Made by a program: the position numbers and the translations under genes. The notes under the pieces were generated by a model. It did no database searches and had not been told where the DNA came from. It saw only the letters and a list, made by a program, of their open reading frames with translations. A stretch of DNA of 64,000 bases, taken from the NCBI RefSeq assembly GCF_037971845.1, contig NZ_CP150227.1, positions 682,001 through 746,000 of the forward strand, in the 5' to 3' direction. This document shows positions 57,359 through 64,000 of the stretch, one piece after another; positions within the stretch are counted from its first letter, which is position 1; every line of letters begins with the position of its first letter. The stretch comes from Paenibacillus sp. FSL R5-0766. GTDB lineage: Bacteria; Bacillota; Bacilli; Paenibacillales; Paenibacillaceae.

Positions 57359-57742
57359 ATGATGGATAATAGCGAACTACAGGTGCATTTTTCAGACGAT
57401 TCAGCGTTGAATGCCGCCAGGGCAACCTTGGAGGAATTGGGATATAAGCCGTATCAGTCCGGCCCGCTGGAATTGTACATCCCCACAGATCGCCAAGATC
57501 CCCAGTCTGCCGTAGAGATTGTACAATCTCATGGAGGAAGTGCCGTATTTGCCGCGCAAACGGAAGAGCTGGATCAGTTTCAGAATATATCAATTCCGGC
57601 TCATCTTGTGAATGAAGACTGGCATGAGGGTTATGCGAACGGAAACCAGGGAAGTCAGACGGAGCAAGGCAGACATAACTATAGCGATGACCCGACATAC
57701 GATGATTCGGCTGATGGATTCTCAGGTAGTGTGAAAGCATAG
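57359..57742 (+). CDS. Hypothetical acidic protein
   Basis: 127 residues, start ATG ATG behind AAGGAGGAAG. The first 75 residues resemble a small alpha/beta domain (LQVHFSDDSALNAARATLEELGYKP...QSAVEIVQSHGGSAVF), repeated features of a ferredoxin-like or ACT-like fold. The remainder is low complexity (Asp/Ser/Gly/Tyr). I do not recognise the family. Confidence 0.7.
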   Translation: MMDNSELQVHFSDDSALNAARATLEELGYKPYQSGPLELYIPTDRQDPQSAVEIVQSHGGSAVFAAQTEELDQFQNISIPAHLVNEDWHEGYANGNQGSQTEQGRHNYSDDPTYDDSADGFSGSVKA

Positions 57743-57793
57743 AAGCATCACGAGCTAAGAGCAGTTCGATCCAATTTTTCTAAAATGGAACAA

Positions 57794-57842
57794 TGCCCAA
57801 AAACCCCGATTGTCCACAGATAGTGGATATCGGGGTTTTTGG
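57794..57842. terminator. Bidirectional terminator
   Basis: CCAAAAACCCCGAT and ATCGGGGTTTTTGG pair perfectly, with an inner CCAC/GTGG. It separates two convergent genes. Confidence 0.9.
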
Positions 57843-57860
57843 CATCTGAAGCAATTCATC

Positions 57861-57915
57861 GCTGATGATGCCATTAGGCATGATTCGTAATCAAAAGCGG
57901 ACTTTTTGAACAACC
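57861..57915 (+). repeat. Dispersed repeat, copy 1
   Basis: From GCTGATGATGCCATTAGGCA through AATCAAAAGCGGACTTTTTG to AACAACC. It matches 63947-64000 at all but about three positions. It contains the small hairpin ATGCC-ATTA-GGCAT. Confidence 0.8.
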
Positions 57916-57919
57916 TTTA

Positions 57920-59188
57920 TTATGATGTAACGTGTTTATATTCAGCCGCATGCATGCCAGCCGTATATCCCGTGGAGAAAGCAGCAGTGATATTATACCC
58001 TCCGGTGTAGCCGTGAATATCCAAAACTTCACCGCAAAAGAATAGTCCAGGCAGCAGCTTGGATTCCATTGTTTTTGGGTATATCTCCTTTAAGTGGATT
58101 CCTCCCCCAGTAACAAAGGCTTCTTTGAGCGATCTCGTTCCGTCTGCACGGAAGGTAAAAGCTTTCATTAGCCCGCACAAGGTGCTTAACATACCTTTGG
58201 GAAAATGGTGGAACGTAAGGTCATCACTGATCTCTGCCCGTTTCATCATTAAGGGAATCATGCGTTCAGGAACCCATGTTTTTAAAATGTTTTTGACAGC
58301 CTTGCGGGATTCTTGTTCCAATACCTGTTGCACCTGTGCTTCCAATGCACCCAAGGACAGCTCCGGGAACAGATCAATGCTCATCATGACCTGTGGGTTT
58401 CCAGACTTCATCTGAACCTTGCGGATAAATTGGCTGCAACGCAGTGCGACGGGTCCCGATACTCCAAAATGCGTGAAGATCATATCCCCGCGATGGGAGA
58501 TGACCGTTTTTCCTTTGGCATCCACTACGGATAGAGCGATATCCCTCAAAGACAAACCTTGCAGTTCTTTGGACTGAATCCAACTCTCTCCAGACACAAT
58601 GGGCACTTCGGTCGGATATAACTCCGTAATCGTGTGGCCCGCAGCCTCGGCCCAAGGATAACCGTCTCCGGTTGATCCGGTTTGGGGTACGGATTTGCCG
58701 CCTGTAGCGATGATGACAGAGCGTCCAAGAATGGTTTTACCTGATATCAATTTAACACCCTGTACCTGCTGACCATTCTGAATAATTTCCTTGACCGGTT
58801 CTTTGGTGCGAATCTCAACGCCGAGGGAAACAATCTTTCCTACCAGTGCATCCACGACTGTTTTCGCTTTATCGGTTACAGGGAACATTCTGCCGTTGTC
58901 TTCTTCTTTCAGGGCAATTCCGAGATTTTCGAAGAATCGCATGATTCCCTGGTTGTCCAGATTCTGAAACGAACTATATAAAAAGCGTCCATTACCCGGA
59001 ATATGTCGGATGAGTTCATCCGTTTCCTTGGCATTGGTTACATTGCATCGACCTCCGCCAGAGATGCCGAGTTTACGACCCAGTTGATCTCCTTTATCCA
59101 GCAGAAGCACGGAGGCTCCATGCTCGGCAGCAGCAACGCAAGCCATCAGGCCCGCAGATCCACCACCAATTACTATGACATCATACAT
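57920..59188 (-). CDS. NAD(P)/FAD-dependent oxidoreductase, HI0933/YhiN (BaiN) family
   Basis: 422 residues. The dinucleotide-binding start is YDVIVIGGGSAGLMACVAAAEHGASVLLLDKG. The family signature GRKLGISGGGRCNVTN follows, then PQTGSTGDGYPWAEAAGHT, and a C-terminal FVTGGGIHLKEI...LFFCGEVLDIHGYTGGYNITAAFSTGYTAG. It binds FAD; the physiological substrate of this family is uncertain. Confidence 0.92.
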   Translation of the reverse strand: MYDVIVIGGGSAGLMACVAAAEHGASVLLLDKGDQLGRKLGISGGGRCNVTNAKETDELIRHIPGNGRFLYSSFQNLDNQGIMRFFENLGIALKEEDNGRMFPVTDKAKTVVDALVGKIVSLGVEIRTKEPVKEIIQNGQQVQGVKLISGKTILGRSVIIATGGKSVPQTGSTGDGYPWAEAAGHTITELYPTEVPIVSGESWIQSKELQGLSLRDIALSVVDAKGKTVISHRGDMIFTHFGVSGPVALRCSQFIRKVQMKSGNPQVMMSIDLFPELSLGALEAQVQQVLEQESRKAVKNILKTWVPERMIPLMMKRAEISDDLTFHHFPKGMLSTLCGLMKAFTFRADGTRSLKEAFVTGGGIHLKEIYPKTMESKLLPGLFFCGEVLDIHGYTGGYNITAAFSTGYTAGMHAAEYKHVTS

Positions 59189-59383
59189 ATGTTATTACCC
59201 TCTTTTTTCATTGATTTTGTCTGTTTTACGTAAAATGTGTCTACTCCTGGCTTTTTCTGAAATATAATAGAGTTATGAGTAGTTCTATTATGGAGTCTCA
59301 AGGGATATATTGTAATATACTGTCGCCTATGTTTTAATCAGAAATACATGAGGGAATGTGCAGGCAGAGGAGGAGATGGCATT

Positions 59384-61078
59384 GTGGTTGCGTTAAAGGA
59401 CATTCTTTTACAAGTACTGCTGGCGGGGTCGGCGGTATACCTGATTCCCTTATTCCATCTGGGGCTCTCCAAGCGGGCTGTGGCTAAGCTGGAACATGCC
59501 GGAATGATGCAGACCGTTTTTGCTGTCGCGAGTGTCGCGAGCATGCTATTGTGTTTGCTGTTCGCGCTTCACGGGAGTCCAGTGACTGTACCCATATCAC
59601 TAAGCATCGTACCTGTAATACTTGTTATTTTGTATTGTAAGTCCGTTATAGGCTTAACGATGTCCATACTACATATTCTCTTCTATTTCCTTTTCGCGCA
59701 TTCCTATGATCTGTACGGATTTCTCCTTCATACGGGCATTCTTCTCTATCCTATTGTATGGTTGTCTGCCAAACGATTCAAGCATAATACACCTTCGCGC
59801 AAAATGACGATCCTCATCATCCTGATTACAATGGAACTGGTTGTAACGAGTTTGTTATGGATCGCATCCCTCCAGAATGAATCCACGTACTCTGCGACCT
59901 ACATAATACTTACAGCACTTGGGTATACCACTGGAGCCATTGTTGCGGGTAGTCTGAGTCTGCTATGGCTGGAACGGATGAAGCACTATCGCGGGCTGGA
60001 GCAGCATCTCTCGGAAGTCCACCATCGATACATAGCCGAAACGGAGAAACTTCATCAGATTCTGAACGCAGTGCCTCTCTCCATTGCCACTGTAGATAAA
60101 CAAGGTACAGTGATATTTGTCAATGAGATGATGGAGCAAACCGCAAGGGAGCAGCTACCATGTACGTCCACGCTTGATCTCATTGGACAGCCTGCCAGTC
60201 AATTTGTTGAACAAGGTCAGGCGGACAAGATGGATAAAAGCATTCGCAGAGCCATCGTTCATGGTGAGATTAGTGGGTTGACCGTTCGTTACGGTGCACA
60301 CGTATTTCAGTCCCGAACCGTACCGATTTATGCCTTTTCAACAGAGTCTGCGAGTGAAGTTACAGGTGCCATGCTGATCATTCAGGATATCACGGAGCTT
60401 GAGATGTTGCGAAGTGAACTGGATAATGTGGATCGTCTCAGTCTGGTGGGGCAGATGGCTGCAAGCATTACGCATGAAGTGCGTAATCCAATGGCGGTTG
60501 TGCGGGGTTTTCTTCAACTCATGCAGGAAAAGAGTCCTGACTCCCTCGATCACTATTATCGAATCGTTCTGGAAGAGCTGGACCGGGCGAATAGTATCAT
60601 TAATGATTTTCTATCGCTGGCCCAGGATCGGATTGCGGAAAAAGAGGAATCCCAGCTGCATGATATCATTCATGAACTCAGTCCATTGTTGTGGGCCGAT
60701 GCGAACCTGCGTGGTCAGAGTATTGAACTCATGCTGGACCATAATGTACCGAAGTTGCACCTCAATCCAAAGGAAATCAAACAGGTGGTACTCAATCTGG
60801 CCCGTAACGGGATGGAAGCCATGAATGAGAAGGGCGTGCTTACGCTGGAGACGCGGATAGTCGATGACAAAGTGGAACTGTGTGTACGTGACACAGGGCC
60901 TGGTCTACCCAGAGTGAAGAAGGAAAAGCTGTTTGAACCTTTCTATACCACAAAAGCCAAGGGAACCGGACTTGGATTGTCCATGTGCCTAAGTATTGTG
61001 GAACGACATAATGGAACCATTACTGTGGAATCGGAGGAAGGCCAGGGCACGACCTTCAAAGTGGCATTTGAACGTTAG
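59384..61078 (+). CDS. Membrane sensor histidine kinase with PAS domain (KinB/KinD-like)
   Basis: 564 residues from GTG 59384 (GAGGAGGAG 8 bp before); ORF starts further upstream lack an SD. About six membrane helices fill residues 1-205. A PAS domain (about 225-345, ILNAVPLSIATVDKQGTVIFVNEMME) follows. The H-box is ASITHEVRNPMAVVRGFLQLM, then the catalytic domain with NLARNGMEAM, RDTGPGLP, FEPFYTTKAKGTGLGL. The E-V-R-N-P variant is typical of sporulation-phosphorelay and NtrB-type kinases. No regulator gene is adjacent, which fits feeding Spo0F (inference). Confidence 0.9.
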   Translation: MVALKDILLQVLLAGSAVYLIPLFHLGLSKRAVAKLEHAGMMQTVFAVASVASMLLCLLFALHGSPVTVPISLSIVPVILVILYCKSVIGLTMSILHILFYFLFAHSYDLYGFLLHTGILLYPIVWLSAKRFKHNTPSRKMTILIILITMELVVTSLLWIASLQNESTYSATYIILTALGYTTGAIVAGSLSLLWLERMKHYRGLEQHLSEVHHRYIAETEKLHQILNAVPLSIATVDKQGTVIFVNEMMEQTAREQLPCTSTLDLIGQPASQFVEQGQADKMDKSIRRAIVHGEISGLTVRYGAHVFQSRTVPIYAFSTESASEVTGAMLIIQDITELEMLRSELDNVDRLSLVGQMAASITHEVRNPMAVVRGFLQLMQEKSPDSLDHYYRIVLEELDRANSIINDFLSLAQDRIAEKEESQLHDIIHELSPLLWADANLRGQSIELMLDHNVPKLHLNPKEIKQVVLNLARNGMEAMNEKGVLTLETRIVDDKVELCVRDTGPGLPRVKKEKLFEPFYTTKAKGTGLGLSMCLSIVERHNGTITVESEEGQGTTFKVAFER

Positions 61079-61300
61079 TCATTCAGCATATTTTGCCAGA
61101 CATTGAGACATAATATTATGGAAGAAGCCTTTCCGCAGGCGGTTTCTGAATCTTGCTTTCATTGCTTATGGATGTATAATAGGAATAGCACATCATTACA
61201 TCCATAATGTTCGATATGAATGTAACGTTGTTTTGGAGAGTTTATTGGCCTTTAATTTTATCGAGATCATAGAATAACCATTTATAAGGAGTGAAACCGA

Positions 61301-61735
61301 ATGTCGATGTCATTTGATCAATACATGAAAGATATGGTTCAACCGATGCGGGATGATTTAACTCGTCTAGGAATCCAGGAGTTGCGTACTCCTGAAGAAG
61401 TGGAAGCAAGTCTTCCGGATGCAAAAGGAACAGCGCTGGTTGTCATTAACTCTGTATGCGGATGTGCCGCAGGTCAATGTCGCCCAGGTGTGTCCCAAGC
61501 ACTGCAGCACGATATTACACCGGATCACCTGTACACTGTATTTGCTGGTCAGGACAAAGAAGCAACTGCAAAAGCACGTGAATTCTTTGCACCGTATCCT
61601 CCATCTTCACCGTCCATCGCTCTGATGAAAGACGGCGAACTCGTTCACTTTATCGAGCGTCATCAAGTGGAAGACCGTTCTGCAGAGGATATTGCGGCTG
61701 ATCTCAAAAGTGCATTTGACCGTTACTGCCGTTAA
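61301..61735 (+). CDS. brxB: Bacilliredoxin, BrxA/BrxB (YphP/YqiW) family
   Basis: 144 residues: SFDQYMKDMVQPMRDDLTRLGI at the start and the active-site INSVCGCAAGQCRPGVS with the C-G-C pair. Bacilliredoxins remove bacillithiol from oxidised proteins. Whether it is BrxA or BrxB cannot be decided from sequence alone. AAGGAGTG precedes ATG. A terminator follows. Confidence 0.93.
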   Translation: MSMSFDQYMKDMVQPMRDDLTRLGIQELRTPEEVEASLPDAKGTALVVINSVCGCAAGQCRPGVSQALQHDITPDHLYTVFAGQDKEATAKAREFFAPYPPSSPSIALMKDGELVHFIERHQVEDRSAEDIAADLKSAFDRYCR

Positions 61736-61748
61736 TTTCGCTCCAATA

Positions 61749-61794
61749 GAACGCCCCGCCCTTCGGATCGCCGATGCCGGGGCGTTTCATTTTG
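61749..61794 (+). terminator. Terminator of the bacilliredoxin gene
   Basis: GAACGCCCCG pairs with CGGGGCGTTT, with an inner GG/CC arm, followed by TCATTTTG. Confidence 0.75.
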
Positions 61795-61875
61795 GATAGA
61801 TAAGGTTATTGAACCATTTGGACCTTTCAAGCTGGACATCAAATTTCATTCATTTAGAAACGGGGTGTGTGAACG

Positions 61876-62685
61876 ATGAGTTTGCAACAACAGATCATCG
61901 CTGAATTGAAGGTTAAACCAAGCATTAATGAAGAAGAGGAAGTACGCAAGCGTGTTGATTTTCTGAAGACGTATGTGAAAAATGCGGGTGCCAAGGGTTT
62001 GCTGATTGCGATCAGCGGCGGTATTGACAGTGCAGTGGCTACGGCGCTTTGCAAAAAAGCGACGGACGAGCTTACACAAGAGAACAACCAAGAGTACAAA
62101 ACGCTTGGCGTGTTCCAACCTTATGGTGAACAATCCGATATCGACCACAGCTACGCTGTAGCCAAAGCATACGATCTGAAGCATGTCGTGGAAACCAATA
62201 TCGAAGATGCAGTTAACGAGATTGCGCTGGAAGTGGAGCAAGGTTTCAAATCCTTGGGAAGCCCACGCCATATGACTCACCAAGGCAAAGGTAATGTCAA
62301 GGCGAGAACTCGTATGGTTATGCAATATGCGCTTTCGTTTGAAGAGAACCTGCTCGTTGTAGGTACGGATCATGCGTCCGAAGCCATCACGGGTTTCTAT
62401 ACCAAATGGGGCGACGGTGCTGTGGATATCACACCACTGAGCACTCTGAACAAACGTCAGGTACGCCAGCTGGCAGCATATCTGAATGTGCCACAGGCTA
62501 TTTTGGACAAAGCACCATCGGCAGGACTATGGGAAGGTCAGACGGACGAAGATGAGCTGGGAATTACGTATGAAGCGAACAGCGACTATCTCGAAGGCAA
62601 ACAGATCGATCCGGCTGCACAAGAGCGCCTCGAAGCGTTCTATACGCGCACACATCACAAACGCAATGCCATTCCTGGTATCTAA
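61876..62685 (+). CDS. nadE: NAD+ synthetase (ammonia-dependent)
   Basis: 269 residues. The P-loop for AMP is LLIAISGGIDSAVA (SGGIDS). Then come VFQPYGEQSDIDHSYAVAKAYDL, GNVKARTRMVMQYALSFEENLLVVGTDHASEAITGFYTKWGDGAVDITPL and KAPSAGLWEGQTDEDELG. It lacks the glutaminase domain, so it uses ammonia to convert deamido-NAD to NAD in the last step of NAD synthesis. Confidence 0.97.
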   Translation: MSLQQQIIAELKVKPSINEEEEVRKRVDFLKTYVKNAGAKGLLIAISGGIDSAVATALCKKATDELTQENNQEYKTLGVFQPYGEQSDIDHSYAVAKAYDLKHVVETNIEDAVNEIALEVEQGFKSLGSPRHMTHQGKGNVKARTRMVMQYALSFEENLLVVGTDHASEAITGFYTKWGDGAVDITPLSTLNKRQVRQLAAYLNVPQAILDKAPSAGLWEGQTDEDELGITYEANSDYLEGKQIDPAAQERLEAFYTRTHHKRNAIPGI

Positions 62686-62757
62686 TACGGGTGGAAAAGC
62701 ATGCTGGTTATAAGCTGTTAACACCAACAATGAAATAACGTCCCTCTTAGGGAATGC

Positions 62758-62793
62758 AAAAAGAGTCACTGCTCACGCAGTGACTCTTTTTGT
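62758..62793. terminator. Bidirectional terminator
   Basis: AAAAAGAGTCACTG and CAGTGACTCTTTTT form a perfect stem around CTCACG, between convergent genes. Confidence 0.92.
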
Positions 62794-62846
62794 TATATGG
62801 AACGAGAAACAGTAAAAATCCAGGTAACTACTATATTAAAGATGAG

Positions 62847-63662
62847 TTAGCTATTCCAGTCTTTGATCTGTTGCAGGGTTAGGGTGATGGCTTGCTCCAG
62901 TTGCGGAGTGGTTTCTTTAAATGGATGTACGGTATTAAAGGTATGATTCCCATCAGGAATCTGGTGCCATGGGATATCAGGGCGGGCTTGAACCAGTGCG
63001 GCAGAACCCTCTCTCAGACGCTGTGGATCTTCTGTTCCCTGAATGAGTGCGACTCGCACAGGTGAAGAAGCCAAGCGGTCAATGATAGCGTAACGTTCGC
63101 TATGCTTGTCCATGTCTTCCAGAATAGCCACGTCCAGTGGCATCTGCTGACCTGTACGTCCGTTAACGACATGGCTCCGGCCATGTGTGCGCATTTCTTC
63201 TTTTTGCTCCGCTGTGAAGAGATCCAGGTTGGTTATACCATTCCAGGAGACGACACCTTCCAGCTGTTCGGGATGATCCAGTGCATAGACGAGACTTACG
63301 CCCGCACCGCGGCTATGACCAACCAGATATACAGGAAGTCCAGCGAGTTCAGGTTGTGTAGCTACATGTTCCAGTACCAGGGCCAGATCGCCAAGCTCCC
63401 GGCTGTAGGTATTCACTGCGAACTTTTCAAGTTCAGAGAATTGCTCCAGATATTCGCCGATACCGTTGTGAGAGAAATTAAAGGTCAGCACATGATGCGT
63501 CTGGCTTAGCTGTGAAGCTGCATAGGGGAACATGCCCCAGTCTTTGAAGCCTTTGTATCCGTGAGACAGAACGATGACACCTTGAGCGGGTTGTTGTGCA
63601 GGGAAAAAGTCCCCGCGAATGGTCGCATCTACGTCAGTGGGCAATTCAAAAGTTATGGGCAT
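62847..63662 (-). CDS. Alpha/beta hydrolase
   Basis: 271 residues, ATG behind AGGAGG. GVIVLSHGYKGFKDWGMFPYAA holds the oxyanion region. The nucleophile elbow is VYLVGHSRGAGVSLVYAL (G-x-S-x-G with Ser in GHSRG). The acid is probably in IQGTEDPQ, and the catalytic His in IPDGNHTFNTVHPF. It is a serine esterase or lipase-like enzyme of unknown substrate. Confidence 0.92.
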   Translation of the reverse strand: MPITFELPTDVDATIRGDFFPAQQPAQGVIVLSHGYKGFKDWGMFPYAASQLSQTHHVLTFNFSHNGIGEYLEQFSELEKFAVNTYSRELGDLALVLEHVATQPELAGLPVYLVGHSRGAGVSLVYALDHPEQLEGVVSWNGITNLDLFTAEQKEEMRTHGRSHVVNGRTGQQMPLDVAILEDMDKHSERYAIIDRLASSPVRVALIQGTEDPQRLREGSAALVQARPDIPWHQIPDGNHTFNTVHPFKETTPQLEQAITLTLQQIKDWNS

Positions 63663-64000
63663 GATTCAGACCTCCTAAGAATTTCAGACGATTCCTGATT
63701 CATATTTTAGCATATATGGTAATGCGGATAGGTACTCGCTTCTGTGCGCCCCTCCTGCTACAATAGAATACGTGTTCGGAGAGTTACGGATCAGATCATG
63801 TGATTGAATGGAGATCTTTTACAATGAAGGTTCAAAAAGAGCGGTTTTCAGTACCGAGAAGATGGAATGAAGCTAGAAATGGAGTAGCGGAGCGTAGTAT
63901 AAGCTACGTGAGCAACGGACATTTCGGCTGAATTCCATGTTCGAAGCTGATGATGCCATTAGGCATCCTTCGTAATCAAAAGCGGACTTTTTGAATAACC
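63663..64000. repeat. Gene-free stretch with dispersed repeat, copy 2
   Basis: 338 bases upstream of the hydrolase gene, running to the window edge. From 63947 to 64000 it repeats 57861-57915. Before that, around 63894-63912, GCGTAG and CTACGT form a hairpin, and GGAAT/AATTCC in the surrounding sequence pair, so the repeat may be part of a larger structured element cut by the window end. I see no gene. Confidence 0.65.

Overview
The window is a chromosomal segment of a low-to-mid GC Gram-positive spore-former, most likely Paenibacillus. This rests on the 16S rRNA sequence (its V1 hairpin and overall Bacillales signature), purine-rich Shine-Dalgarno sequences with many TTG and GTG starts, and families typical of Bacillales (YxdJKLM-YxeA, EcsAB, bacilliredoxin, KinB-like kinase). 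No database search was possible; names come from motifs and family knowledge.

Layout. 1-2.7 kb: end of an ABC export operon. 2.9-7.6 kb: an orphan solute-binding protein between a fragment of a duplicated response-regulator gene and a complete two-component system whose kinase carries an extra C-terminal membrane segment and outer domain. 7.7-12.7 kb: a YxdJKLM-YxeA peptide-sensing and detoxification module with a 20-bp-spaced direct-repeat operator. 13.2-14.4 kb: a secreted TraB-family protein. 14.5-20.05 kb: a 16S-23S-5S rRNA operon without tRNA genes, whose 23S gene has a stem-flanked intervening sequence. 20.1-33.1 kb: secreted protein, MATE exporter, methyltransferase, ECF sigma and putative anti-sigma pair, chemoreceptor, and a redox cluster (nitroreductase, MarR, quinone reductase-like, ArsR, luciferase-like monooxygenase), then an AI-2E-type permease. 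33.3-36.2 kb: a metal-sensing ArsR repressor and a His-rich Cd/Zn P-type ATPase. 36.3-46.2 kb: SdpI-like protein, MerR-MFS-Usp cluster, aldehyde dehydrogenase, TipAS regulator, methionine sulfoxide reductase, GNAT, and an MFS/MarR pair.

46.6-51.4 kb is the most unusual part. One MFS exporter gene is split: its N-terminal part (which also has an in-frame TAG) lies at 46.58-46.74 kb and its C-terminal part resumes at 50.24 kb. Between them is about 3.5 kb of phage DNA: a small phage gene, an ArpU-like late regulator, a PIN-like nuclease gene, a putAbiC-type abortive-infection gene, and the first codons of an HNH endonuclease. The PIN and Abi genes are AT-rich cargo, each with its own terminator, at the ArpU-HNH junction; they are a candidate anti-phage module.

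51.6-54.3 kb: two secreted repeat proteins, one with six exact-length 43-residue repeats. 54.3-55.1 kb: a Doc toxin / AbrB-type antitoxin pair. 55.2-63.7 kb: EcsAB, a flavoprotein, a KinB-like kinase, bacilliredoxin, NadE and an alpha/beta hydrolase. A roughly 54-bp sequence at 57.86 kb recurs at the right edge of the window.
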